A stretch of 64,000 bases of DNA, from assembly GCA_022818135.1 (NCBI GenBank), contig JAFMSR010000010.1, forward strand, positions 32,567,504-32,631,503, read 5' to 3'. Positions 37,416 through 48,160 of the stretch are shown here, one piece after another. Under the pieces are notes generated by a model. That model had not been told where the DNA came from, searched no databases, and saw only the letters and a program-made list of their open reading frames with translations. How positions within the stretch are numbered: position 1 is the first letter of the stretch; each line of letters starts with the position of its first letter. This stretch comes from Saxidomus purpurata. Lineage: Eukaryota; Mollusca; Bivalvia; Venerida; Veneridae. The position numbers and the translations under genes are program-made.

Positions 37416-38560
37416 AAGTGTGTGAAGTTGGCTCGGAGATCGTACATCGACATTAGATCTGTATTCCTTCGTTCTGCATATCTAGATCGGAGCTCGACAT
37501 TAGATCTGCATTCAAAGAAATGCAGATCTAGATCGTACATCGACATGAGATCTGCATTCGATATTGCAGATCTAGATCGTAGATCAACATCAGATCTGCA
37601 TTCGCGAATGCACATCTAGATCGTACATCGACATCAGATCTGCATTCGGGAATGCATATCTAGATCGTAGATCAACATAAGATCTGCAATGTGAATGTAG
37701 ATCTAGATCGTAGATCAACATCAGATCTGCATTCGCGAATGCAGGTCTAGATCGTAGATCAACATCAGATCTGCAATGTGAATGCAGATCTAGATCGTAC
37801 ATCGACATCAGATCTGCATTTGATAATGCAGATCTAGATCGTAGATCGACATCAGATCTGCAATGTGAATGCAGATCTAGATCGTACATCGACATCAGAT
37901 CTGCATTTGATAATGCAGATCTAGATCGTAGATCGACATCAGATCTGCAATGTGAATGCATATCTAGATCGAACATCGACATCAGATCTGCATTTGATAA
38001 TGCAGATCTAGATCGTAGATCAACATCAGATCTGCATTCGCGAATGCACATCTAGATCGTACATCGACATCAGATCTGCATTCGGGAATGCATATCTAGA
38101 TCGTAGATCAACATAAGATCTGCAATGTGAATGTAGATCTAGATCGTACATCGACATCAGATCTGCATTTGATAATGCAGATCTAGATTGTAGATCGACA
38201 TCAGATCTGCATTCGCAAATGCAGATCTAGATCGTACATCGACATCAGATGTGCATTCTCGAATTTGATATTGCAGATCTAGATCGTAGATCGACTTCAG
38301 ATCTGCATTTGATATTGCTGATCTAGATCGTAGATCGACATCAGATCTGCATTCACGAATGCACATTTAGATCGTACATCGACAACAGATCTACATTCGG
38401 GAATGCACATCTAGTTCGTACATCAACATCAGATCTGAATTCAATATTGCAGATCTAGATCGTAGATCAACATCAGATCTGCATTCGCGAATGCAGATCT
38501 ACATCGTACATCGACATCAGATCTGCATTATCAAATTCAGATCATATGTTGACATCCATA
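37416..38560 (+). repeat. Left inverted terminus: 44-bp tandem array
   Basis: About 25 units of 43-44 bases built from AGATCTAGATCGTA, CATCGACATCAGATCTGC and a variable palindrome such as GCATTCGCGAATGC. TCTAGA starts at 37571, 37615, 37659 and 37702 show the period. Variants of the palindrome (CGCG, CGGG, TGATA, ATGTGA types) alternate, giving an 87-bp higher-order unit in the middle of the array. Because 87 is divisible by three, open minus-strand frames run through it without implying a protein. Confidence 0.92.
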
Positions 38561-38910
38561 CGGATTGGTTGCATATCGTCGCAAAATGCTTGGCCCTGCG
38601 TTCAGCAGAACATTTGTTAAAATTTATATTACTATAACATTGTGATTCTAGCACAAGGAAACAACCATGCTGCTTCAATACTGTTTTATATACAAAAGAT
38701 CGCGTAATATATAAATATTTTCAGTAAAACTATTATTTCGACACTATGGCAATTAATCCCTGCAAACTTAACTTCATTTCGAATAGTCACATGATTGTTT
38801 ACCCGCAAGGGAAGAGGGGTTTACATTTGAAGGTGCCAGCAATAAGATCTTTTGAAATGATTATGTCACGGTTACGGACTTAATTATGAAAAAGGGGAGA
38901 AAATATGTAG

Positions 38911-38986
38911 GCGGCAGGATAGCTCAGTCGGTAGAGCATTCGCCCTGTAAGCGAAGGGTCACGGGTTCGAGTCCCGGTCAGGCTGC
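38911..38986 (+). tRNA. tRNA-like sequence (anticodon position TGT), probably a SINE head or tRNA pseudogene
   Basis: Box A (TAGCTCAGTCGG) and box B (GGTTCGAGTCC) are intact. The D stem GCTC/GAGC and anticodon stem TTCGC/GCGAA pair perfectly, and the T stem pairs over four of five bases. The anticodon loop CCTGTAA would place TGT (Thr) at 34-36 but has C instead of the near-universal U at position 33. The acceptor stem has mismatches and no standard 7-bp pairing. It lies inside the foldback element. Most likely it is the polymerase III promoter part of a tRNA-derived SINE, or a decayed tRNA copy, and not a working tRNA. Confidence 0.5.
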
Positions 38987-39379
38987 ACATTTTTCTCACC
39001 CTATCACAATTATGTGAAACTGGCATCTGGACGATACATTGAAGACCCGTTGGAATTCTGCAGATGTTAGGTACCTTAAACCAAATGAAAAATTGCGCCG
39101 TCTTTACCCGAGAAGTAATTTATCCCATGTCCATTGTATTGCTGAGAAATCTAGACTATGGTGGCAAGATATTCTAAAAGAAAACGCCTGCATTTAATAT
39201 AAGAAATACCCCTTTAGATCTAAAATACAACTTGTCTCCTTCGTGCGTCTGCGTCCGGCCCTCCAGAAGGAATAAAACTCTCTGGACCAAAGTGTATCAT
39301 AATATTCCAAACTACATTCAGACCATGTTTTATGGAAATACAACAAGTAATTTTCGAGTTTAAGAACGGACAAACTTTT

Positions 39380-40545
39380 CAAGTTTCATGCACCCTGTAA
39401 CCTTTCCTTTGACATTATGACCTCAAATTGTAATGTGCACAATTACACTCATACTGATGTTTCGGTAGCACTCCACACTTATTTCAGCCCTCGGCTTTGT
39501 TCGAGCGACACCAACAAAGTAGGCCTATCACATATGAACAACCTGTGAACCTGAAAATAGAATAAGTGTTTCACTGTGAACACATTGCCAGTGTGAACGT
39601 ATTAATACAATTCGGTAGTCTGAACTGCCTTTCTTTCCTGAAAATTTTAGTTCCTATTTATACCGTCGGAGGCCAGAATTCACTGCAGTCTGAGACCATT
39701 CTAGCCCTATTTTCCGAACCTGTACAAAATTACCTGCAAATATTTCACACTAGGTGACACTGTTTCTGGCTTGCAGACTATCTAGATAAGTAAACAAACA
39801 CATTGAACATGGTGCTTAACCACGAAAATATTTTGCAAGCAGTAAAAGTATGTACCCCCCTGTAAAAAGCTTGATTTTCTAAGCTGTAGAGCTGATTTTC
39901 ACTTGTTTACAAAATGTCACCATCTGCGCATGTCATCTCTGCACTGGCTTTCCAGACCCATGTTTTCGCATTTGCAAACATGCAAAATAAAACTCAAACA
40001 ACAAAATCTGGCACTTAAAATTGATTTAAAGTTCACAGGGCTGTTTAATTTCCTTATATCTCTAAACTTTATAAAATTACCCCTGACCAATTCGAATTTG
40101 TGGCTAAAAAGTGTGGAGTGCCACCTTCGCACCAAGGTTGACGAAAATCCGAAAATCTAACAAGGGCTTTGGAGATGAAGAGCAGACAAGATTGTCAAGT
40201 TTCAGACCCCTGTGACGTTGACATTTGACTACATGACCCCAACTTACAATATGTTTAACGAAACTTGATACTAGTGTTTCCAACCAAGTTCGATAAAAAT
40301 CCAACGAACGTTTTGAAAATAAAGGCCCCACTGACCTTTAACCATTTGAACCCTAATTACAATATGCACAACTAGACTTCATACTGATGCTTCGCACTAA
40401 GTTTGATAAAAATCCAGTTAGCGGATTGGAGATGAAGAGCGCATCATATAAAGTTGACATATGGGCGGACGAACAAACGGGCGAACATACAGACGGAACG
40501 GGGAACACAATGTCTCCCGTCTAATGGGGCGAGACATAGTGCATA
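39380..40545 (+). repeat. Degenerate bivalve dispersed repeat with terminal hairpin
   Basis: Blocks resembling 'TGACCTTTAACCATTTGAAC', 'CAATATGCACAACTAGACTT', 'AAGTTTGATAAAAATCCAGT' and 'GGAGATGAAGAGCG' occur twice at 40100-40450 and again, diverged, near 39380-39470. The 3' end passes through a GGACGAAC-type imperfect tetranucleotide stretch (40465-40500) into a hairpin with stem TGTCTC/GAGACA (40511-40536). This order (repeats, tetranucleotide tract, hairpin) resembles Helentron-like non-autonomous elements of bivalves. It is nested in the foldback element. Confidence 0.5.
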
Positions 40546-40729
40546 CCAACCCTTCTTGCGTATAATTAAATTGGGTGTTTTCTAAGCCAATATTATTTAC
40601 TCTCAATATGCCGATATTAGAGTGTATGCATATTACATACTAACATTATCTACTTACGACGTCGTAAGTTACGGTATCAGTAAGGCGTCGATAAGATGTG
40701 TTTTGAGTTACTGGAATAGCATCACCGTA

Positions 40730-41370
40730 AAGTCCGTCGTAACTTAAGATAAGGTGAACGTTTCGAACATTTTATGTCCGCTCCAAATCCTATTAAAGGA
40801 TTTTGCTTTAATGTGCTGAACCCACGAGCCAGTCACGCTGGCTTTAGGTCAAGCACAAAACTTACTGTCAAACGTCTGTTTTTTTCAACATTTTTTAAGG
40901 ATTTGATGAAACTCTTGTAAAATGATTACCTCATTGAGACAATGTGTATAACCTATGATCCGGCACACTGTCTCGAGGCCAAGGACACATGTTAACGTCA
41001 AAGGTTTGAGTCTTGAATTTGTGCCCGCTCAGTATCTGCTAAGACGCATGATGGATTTGAATAAAACTCTGACCAAATATTCATCTCTCCGAGATGATGT
41101 TCAGTAGCCATGATTTTGGCATTAGAAATTAACTAAAGCTGATTGGTAGAAAAATGCTCGGTTTACAGGCCTTTAGTTTGACCACTTGAACAGATCACTA
41201 ACTTCGTGTGCCTTTTATAGAAAACAATGCGCGTACCTCTGCGAAAAACTTCACTGGGTAATATCAATTCCTTCAAGCTCCTGTTTGCGGCGGGGAGTAT
41301 ACCTTGTTACAAATTCATACCTTCATAGCAGCGTACGTGTCCAAATCCTATTAACGTATTTAAGGCAGTA
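40730..41370 (+). repeat. Degenerate bivalve tandem repeat
   Basis: Repeated blocks of the type 'GTCCGCTCCAAATCCTATTA', 'TTGAGACAATGTGTATAACC' and 'GAGGCCAAGGACACATGTTA' with a loose spacing of about 200-300 bases. They resemble a common bivalve repeat containing runs of 'AGGTCAAAGGTCA'. A 127-codon frame beginning at 41186 overlaps its end and has no recognisable domain. Confidence 0.45.
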
Positions 41371-41569
41371 TTTAATCGGCACTTGTTTATTAGCCGGACA
41401 ATTCACGGTCGTCTATATTTATATTCGGCTTTCAGTCAAGCCTATAGTTAGGAAGAAAATCTTGACGCAACATGAGGTTAATTCAAGTTACAAAAAGTTT
41501 GGTACCAAGAGCAATAAATATATCAAACAAGGTCATACTATTATGATGAATGATACGGTACTTGTGTAG

Positions 41570-42285
41570 ACCAAATAAAAATTATTATTACAGAATCCTA
41601 TGGCTTACAGGATTTTGAGAACTAACCAATCTTTTCAATCAAAAGGCTTAGAGCCATCTTAATATAAAATAGGAATACAGAGCTAAACGAATCTTTTCAC
41701 GAGCGTCCACTTACAAACGTTTTCCTGATATTAGTTTTAAAAGTGTAACCAAGTAACATAAACGTCTCAAAATTCATATTCTCATTAACTATGCAATAAT
41801 TATCAGGACATAGATTACTTTCAGAAACGGACAGATGAAATTAACAAATCAATTCCCTAGACATGAACGACCTGTTTTTATGCATATAAAACACTCGTAA
41901 TGAAGAACTTCACTTCATACTGGAATGTAAAAGTTTAAAAAATCCTCAGACGACAGAACAATATAAATATTACCGGAAACATCGAAATAGTCCAAATTTG
42001 GTTGAATTGTCTTCAAATGCTTTAACTGTCTACTTTTGTGTTTAGGGCTTTTGAAAGGAGAAAACCCATTTATGACAGTTCACACTTTTCTGCTCAAATA
42101 ATAAAAGTACTACAATGTTCATATAACATGATTATTGACTATCTTTTGGCGACGGATGCAAATAAATAGTTTCATGTACAGGCATTAAAGAATAGCTCGT
42201 GTTGTCAATCATTCAAGACTTTTACTGTTCTCGTTGACAATCCATCGGCTATAATTTTAGAGCTCTGACAATATGTATTGATTAT
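41570..42285. other. Foldback interior, nothing recognised
   Basis: AT-rich sequence without a plausible gene or clear repeat, between the degenerate tandem and the 60-bp array. Confidence 0.5.
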
Positions 42286-42289
42286 TGTA

Positions 42290-42795
42290 ATTTACGTGAA
42301 GTTAGCTCAACAAGCGACAAATGACATTCAGAATTTGAATGTCGTGCCAGCGAGACATGCGACATTTGACATTCAAAATCTACAAAAATGCTGATGTTTG
42401 AATGTCGGCCAGCGCGACATACGACATTCGAAATACGACATTCGACATTCAAACTTTGGATGCCGTGCCAGCGCAACATACGACATTCGACATTCAAGCT
42501 CTACAAAACTGCTAAAGTTTGAATGTCGTGCAAGCGCGACATACGACATTTGACATTCAAAATCTACAAAAATGCTAAAATTTGAATGTCGTGCCAGCGC
42601 GGCATTCGAAATTCAAATTTGAATCGTCGACTGTTACAACATCTAATACGACATTTGACATTCAGAATTTGAGTGTCGTGCCAGCGCGACATACGACATT
42701 CGACATTCAAAATCTTAAAACATTCTAAAAGTTTGAATGTCGTGCCAGCGCGGCATTCGAAATTCAAATTTGAATTGTTGACTTGATACAACATC
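42290..42795. repeat. 60-63-bp tandem array with GAATGTCG/CGACATTC inversions
   Basis: Seven units carry TTTGAATGTCGTGCCAGCGC followed by GACATACGACATTCGACATT; the GTGCCAGCG motif recurs at about 42344, 42407, 42465, 42528, 42591, 42678 and 42742. The left edge (42296-42308) reads GTGAAGTTAGCTC, one base different from the foldback terminus at 37422-37434. It may be a smaller relative of the host element nested inside it, but no matching right terminus is visible. Confidence 0.75.
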
Positions 42796-43696
42796 TAGTT
42801 ACCTAATATGTTTACGTTGCACGGACGTATGGGTTTGTAACCTTTTGTTCAATAAACTATCTTTCTAAATGCAATAGATCGTTACGTCACAAGTAATTCA
42901 CGCGAATCGTCTAACATGAGGGGTAAAAACTGCAGATATCCCCATCTGGTATGCAAGAAGAGATTTTCCAGCAATAGTAAAAACTGCAGATATCCCCATC
43001 TGGTGCAAGAAAAGTTCCGCCCATCAACGACATGCGTACAGAAATAGATATATTAAGCGCGCTTGTATTCATGCATAATGGTCAGAATTGTCCATTCAGT
43101 AAGTGTACTAACTTAATAGAGGTTTATGGATGCAACTGGAATGAATATATGTTCTAATTACGCATCTTTCGGTTCTCTTACGTCTTCGTCTACAATTGTA
43201 TTTCCAAAAATACAAGGAAGGATATAAGGAATGTTGATACACTCTCAGGAAGGAGTGCAATACCATTGCTTTACAATGTGATCATGTATGACGTGTGTTT
43301 TTGCAAATTTAGTCACAGTTAACAAGTGTGAAACAAGTTCTCCTAAAAATGTTCTTAAAAAAAATGCATATGTAAATATTTACACTAACAAAACCTGTTA
43401 AGTATTTTGTTGATTAGCTGCATATTCAGTGCATCATAAAGATGTGCGTGAGAGAAATTGATGCGATGATCGGTCCTCAAAAAGAAAGGACATGAGACAT
43501 CAACGGATACTAATGGCATCACCACTTCATTAAAATGGCCGGCATTGAGAGGCAAAGATGGAACCACTTTCGTTAAAAGATACATACTGCTTTGTCGAAA
43601 TGATAGTTTATTGTTAACAATACATGAACAGGACGACTGACGAAACCTAATCACGCAATGTCCAGATAGATAGAGAAAATAACCACCTTTAAAACA
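42796..43696. other. Foldback interior, right part, nothing recognised
   Basis: There is a short direct repeat of 'AAACTGCAGATATCCCCATC' (around 42929 and 42980). No coding sequence is supported up to the start of the right array. Confidence 0.5.
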
Positions 43697-45505
43697 TCTG
43701 CGAATGCAGATCTGATGTCGATGTACGATCTAGATGTGCATTCCCGAATGCAGATCTAATGTCGATGTACGATCTAGATGTGCATTCCCGAATGCAGATC
43801 TGATGTCGATGTACGATCTAGATGTGCATTCCCGAATGCAGCTCTGATGTCGATGTACGATCTAGATGTGCATTCCCGAATGCAGCTCTGATGTCGATGT
43901 ACGATCTAGATGTGCATTCCCGAATGCAGATCTGATGTCGATGTACGATCTAGATGTGCATTCCCGAATGCAGATCTGATGTCGATGAACGATCTAGATG
44001 TGCATTCCCGAATGCAGATCTGATGTTGATGTACGATCTAGATATGCATTCGCGAATGCAGATCTGATGTCAATGTACGATCTAGATCTGCATTGACAAT
44101 GCAGATCTGATGTTGATCTACGATCTAGAATCTGCAATTTCGAATGCAGATCTGATGTTGATGTACGATCTAGATGTGCATTCACGAACGCAGATCTGAT
44201 GTTGATGTACGATCTATATCTGCATTATCAAATGCAGATCTGATGTCGATGTACGATTTAGATATGCATTCACATTGCAGATCTGATGTTGATCTACGAT
44301 CTAGAATCTGCAATATCGAATGCAGATCTCATGTCGATGTACGATCTAGATCTGCATTATCGAATGCAGATCTCATGTCGATATACGATCTAGATCTGCA
44401 TTATCAAATGCAGATCTCGTGTCGATGTACGATCTAGATAAGCATTCAGATTGCAGATCTGTTTGTCGATGTACGATCTAAGTCTGTATTATCAGTTGCA
44501 GATCGGATGTCGATGTACGATCTAGATCTGCATTCACATTGCAGATCTGAAGTTGATCTACGATCTAGATGTGCATTCGCGAGTGCAGATCTGATGTTGA
44601 TTTACGATCTAGATCTGCAATATCGAATGCAGATCTGATGTTGATCTACGATCTAGATGTGCATTCCCGAATGCAGATCTGATGTCGATGTACGATCTAG
44701 ATCTGCATTCACATTGCAGATCTGATGTTGATCTACGATCTAGATCTGCAATATCGAATTCAGATCTGATGTTGATCAGCGATCTAGATGTGCATTTCCG
44801 AATGCAGATCTGATGTCGATCTACGATCTAGAGCTGCAATATCAAATGCAGAACTGATGTCGATGTACGATCTAGATCTGCATTCACATTGCAGATCTGA
44901 TGTTGATCTACGATCTAGATGTGCATTCCCGAATGCAGATCTGATGTCGATGTACGATATAGATCTGCATTTGCGAATGCAGATCTGATGTCGATCTACG
45001 ATCTAGATCTGCATTGTCAAATGCAGATCTGATGTCGATGTACGATCTAGATCTGCATTCACATTGCAGATCTGATGTTGATGTACGATCTAGATCTGCA
45101 ATATCGAATTCAGATCTGATGTTGATGTACGATCTAGATGTGCATTCCCGAATGCAGATCTGATGTCGATGTACGATCTAGATGTGCATTTGCGAATGCA
45201 GATCTGATGTCGATCTAGATCTGCATTGTCAAATGCAGATCTGATGTCGATGTACGATCTAGATCTGCATTCACATTGCAGATCTGATGTTGATGTACGA
45301 TCTAGATCTGCAATATCGAATTCAGATCTGATGTTGATGTACGATCTAGATCTGCATTCTCGAATGCAGATCTGATGTCGATGTACGATCTAGATCTGCA
45401 TTTCTTTGAATGCAGATCTAATGTCGAGCTCCGATCTAGATATGCAGTACGAAGGAATACAGATCTAATGTCGATGTACGATCTCCGAGCCAACTTCACA
45501 GACTT
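43697..45505 (-). repeat. Right inverted terminus: 44-bp tandem array
   Basis: About 41 units, the reverse complement of the left array, with GCAGATCTGATGTCGATG then TACGATCTAGATGTGCATTC. The inner end (43700-44060) is very homogeneous: about eight almost identical 'CCCGAATGCAG' units, suggesting recent local amplification. The outer end matches the left terminus in order and detail. The two arms are therefore unequal in length, about 1.1 against 1.8 kb. Confidence 0.92.
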
Positions 45506-45514
45506 AATTGTAAC
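45506..45514 (+). repeat. Target-site duplication, right copy (AATTGTAAC)
   Basis: Exact 9-bp copy directly after the last base of the element (CTTCACAGACTT). With the left copy it fixes both boundaries of the insertion. Confidence 0.85.
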
Positions 45515-45660
45515 AGCGTCCGATAGTTCTCTACCAAGATTTATAAATGATACCTGTCTTGCCTCATATGTCACTTGTTTTATACAGATTTACAGAAGGA
45601 AACACTTGAAATAACTTCTCGCCCGAAAACGTAAAACCCAGAGCTTTGTTATTGGGTACT
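45515..45660 (-). repeat. Bivalve tandem unit, right remainder of the interrupted array
   Basis: 'TTCTCTACCAAGATTTATAA', 'CACTTGTTTTATACAGATTT' and 'AAAACCCAGAGCTTTGTTAT' match the reverse-oriented units left of the foldback element. It is the continuation of that array after the insertion. Confidence 0.65.
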
Positions 45661-45664
45661 AAAG

Positions 45665-46610
45665 TTCAAATCTAGGTCAGGAGGGGTCTAAAACTAGGTC
45701 ACATGGTCAAATCAAAGAAAAAATCTGTTAACACCATAGAAGCCACATTTATGAACCAATCATTGTGAAAATTTGTCAGATTGTTTGTCTCAATGTTTTC
45801 TAGGCAAAATAATGAATCTGAGTCACCTGGGGTCGAACTAGGTCACATGGTCAAATCAAAGAAAAAACGTCTTAACACCGTAGAAGCCACAATTATAAAC
45901 CAATCATTGTGAAAATTTGACAAAATGTTCGGCTTCATGATTTCTAGAATAAATACGAATCTGGGTCACCTGGGGTCAAAAACCAGGTCATACGGTCAAA
46001 TCAAAGAAAAGCCTTGTTAACACTCTATAGGGCACATTTATTATTCAAACATCTTGAAAATTGCTCCGAATGTTTGCCTCAATGATATATAGGCCATGTT
46101 TGAATCAGGGTTATCTTGGGTAAAAAAACTAGCTTAGACGGTCAAGTCAAAGAAAAACATTGTTAGCAATCTAGAAGCCACATTTTTTAACAAATCACCA
46201 TGGCAATTGGTTAGAATGGTTGTCTGTGATTTTTAGACCAATTTTGAAATGGGTTACCGGGGATAAAAAAATAGGTCACGTATTCAAATCGAAGAAAACC
46301 TTTGTTAACACTCTAGAGGTCACGATAAATATTTGAAATATTCATGGAATTGATCAAAATGTTTGTCCCAATGATTTCTAGGCCAAGTTAATACTATGTC
46401 ACGTGAGGTACAAAAAACTAGGTCACTATATATTGAAACCTTGTTAAAACTGGTTGCCACATTTAATACCCTAATGTCATGACATTTAGTCAGAGTGTTT
46501 GTCTTGATGAGTTCTTGGTCAAGACTGGATATGGGTTACCTAGGATAAAAAACTAGGTCACCAAGACAAATGCAAGAAAAAGCTTGTTAATACTTAATAT
46601 TTTGCCACGC
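45665..46610 (+). repeat. ~145-bp tandem repeat, 7 degenerate copies
   Basis: Units contain 'AAAACTAGGTCACATGGTCA', 'AATCAAAGAAAA', 'TTGTTAACACTCTAGAGGCC', 'AATCATTGTGAAAATTTG' and 'TCTAGGCCAAGTTTGAATCT'-like blocks. AGGTCA-equivalent starts at 45696, 45840, 45985, 46131, 46273, 46420 and 46555 give spacings of 144, 145, 146, 142, 147 and 135 bases. I recognise it as another repeat common in bivalves. The copies are well diverged. Confidence 0.8.
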
Positions 46611-47195
46611 TACATACGTTTTCTTCACAATTTGTTTTTACGCAAAATGCGCAAAACTTTTCCATAAATCGTACGTACGTGATGTTCTGATCATTTCCTT
46701 TAATATACATACTGTATATGTTAATCTATGTTATAAAAATACTGATTCAACTTTTCCATCAAATGAAATGGACTCGCCGCTAAGAGATGTCGGTTTTCAC
46801 TGTACCTTAGAGACAGACAATACTGTAACTTTTGTACTTTAGTGCCCACCAGCTAATGTGAGTCAGTTTCCACACAAGCAGACGATATATTTTTTACTTT
46901 TGTATGATATTGGCGAAAAAAGTTTTTCCCTCTTCTGGAATCACTTTGGGTGCAAATTGTCGAAAAACCGCGGCAAGGTATAAATTTAGACAAATGAGTT
47001 TTTGCATTGGCCAGACGCTGAATATTACTGACTGCAAAAAGGCTCGAGGGCAAACAGACGCTCTTTTGATGGCAGACGTATCTTGAGAGATTTTACTCAG
47101 GTGTCTGACTGATGCTAAAGAAAGAACGAAAAAATAAAACATATCAAACCTACGTACTCCATATTTGCAGTCACCCTTAAGTGACAAGAGATCCG
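46611..47195. other. Intergenic, nothing recognised
   Basis: Small open frames on both strands overlap each other (about 46853-47187) but none has domain features. A CGTACGTACGT run occurs near 46671-46681. Confidence 0.5.
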
Positions 47196-47199
47196 GATT

Positions 47200-47562
47200 T
47201 TTTATTTCGCAATTACGAAATGTGTATCGTAAATACGATATATTATTTCGTAATTATGGAATGTTATTTCGTTTTTACGAAATGTCATTCGATTTAACTA
47301 AGTATTATTTCGTAATAGCTAAATGTATTTTGTTAAAACGAAATAGCGTATAACGCAATATTATTGCGTTATTATGAAAACTATTTCGTTTTAAAAAAAC
47401 ACTATTTCGTTTAAACTAAATAAAATTTCGTTATAACGAACATGACAAAATGTCTTTGGTAAACAAAGAAATATCATTTCGTAAAATACGCAATCGTAAT
47501 TACGAAAAGCATTTCGTAAAAAGGATATATTATTTCGTAAAAACGCAACATTATTTCGTGAT
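47200..47562. repeat. Array of TTTCGTAA/TTACGAAA palindromic units
   Basis: About twenty occurrences of ATTTCGTAA, TTTCGTTTTAA, AATTACGAAAT and related motifs spaced 15-30 bases. Many pair to TTTCGTAATTACGAAA-type palindromes. It has the look of a small palindrome-rich element or satellite and no coding content. Confidence 0.75.
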
Positions 47563-47923
47563 TACTATCATTATTACTATTTTTCTCTTACTTAATTTGT
47601 TCATACCAAATTTGTCATAATTTATATAACGCTAAGAAAATTTAGCACGAAACCGCGCGATAGGATGCCGATGGAACGATTTCTTTCAAACGCAACATAG
47701 GTATGAATGGACTGGATTGGACTAAGCTGATCTAGACAAGACAATAGTCTGTATAATCTATCTAAACTTTTCATAGGCAGTACACCTGTTCAAAAAGTGT
47801 GGCCTTTAGTCACTACCCTGCTCGGAATGGCATGACAGACCGAGTAAACCGACTCGATTCTTTTTGTGCATTCTTCAAAAAAGCAATACAAATAAGAACT
47901 TTGATTTAACGAAGAACTATTAT
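47563..47923. other. Intergenic, nothing recognised
   Basis: No gene, RNA or clear repeat is visible between the palindromic array and the pearl-like element. Confidence 0.5.
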
Positions 47924-48160
47924 CAACAAGAGCCATGTTACACATGGTTAATCCCCCCGCCAGGAAGAAGTTACCTGAAGGTTGTACTTTCATACATTTT
48001 ACTTGGTGAGAGGAAATCCTTAAAAAGCCGTATAGTTATGGTCATGCTGAGTACAGTTTTCAAGTAAGTGGAAAAAGAATAAGGCAATGAAGAGAAGGTT
48101 TGCAAAATTATATTAATGTTCATTATCAGTATAGGTATGATATTTTTCTATTTGACTAAA

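Larger units (their letters stand above)
37416..45505. mobile_element. Complete foldback-type transposon with long tandem-array inverted termini
   Basis: An 8,090-bp element bounded by exact 9-bp duplications (AATTGTAAC). The left end starts AAGTGTGTGAAGTTGGCTCG; the right end is its inverse with one difference (AAGTCTGTGAAG). The two termini then stay nearly identical for more than 120 bases, including ATTCCTTCGT and GGAGCTCGACATTAGATC blocks, before passing into tandem arrays of a 44-bp unit: about 1.1 kb on the left and 1.8 kb on the right. Nine-base duplications with long, internally repetitive inverted termini are features of Foldback and some Mutator-like elements. The 5.1-kb interior (about 38560-43697) carries nested repeats and no frame longer than about 127 codons, none transposase-like. 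I therefore infer a non-autonomous element needing a transposase encoded elsewhere. Confidence 0.88.

Noticed and set aside
37590..38051. 153-codon minus-strand frame with repeated RSDVDLRSRS motif (and matching frames in 44174-44988 and 37422-37619)
   Set aside because: It is a translation of the 44-bp array; frames stay open because the 87-bp dimer is a multiple of three. It appears in both inverted arms and has no start or splice context.
41186..41569. 127-codon frame in the foldback interior as a possible transposase
   Set aside because: No catalytic motif, zinc finger or similarity to any transposase family I know; it overlaps a degenerate tandem repeat.
43697..45505. CRISPR-like array (regular repeats with variable spacers)
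   Set aside because: The DNA is animal, the 'spacers' are variants of one palindrome, and the array is one arm of an inverted-repeat transposon.
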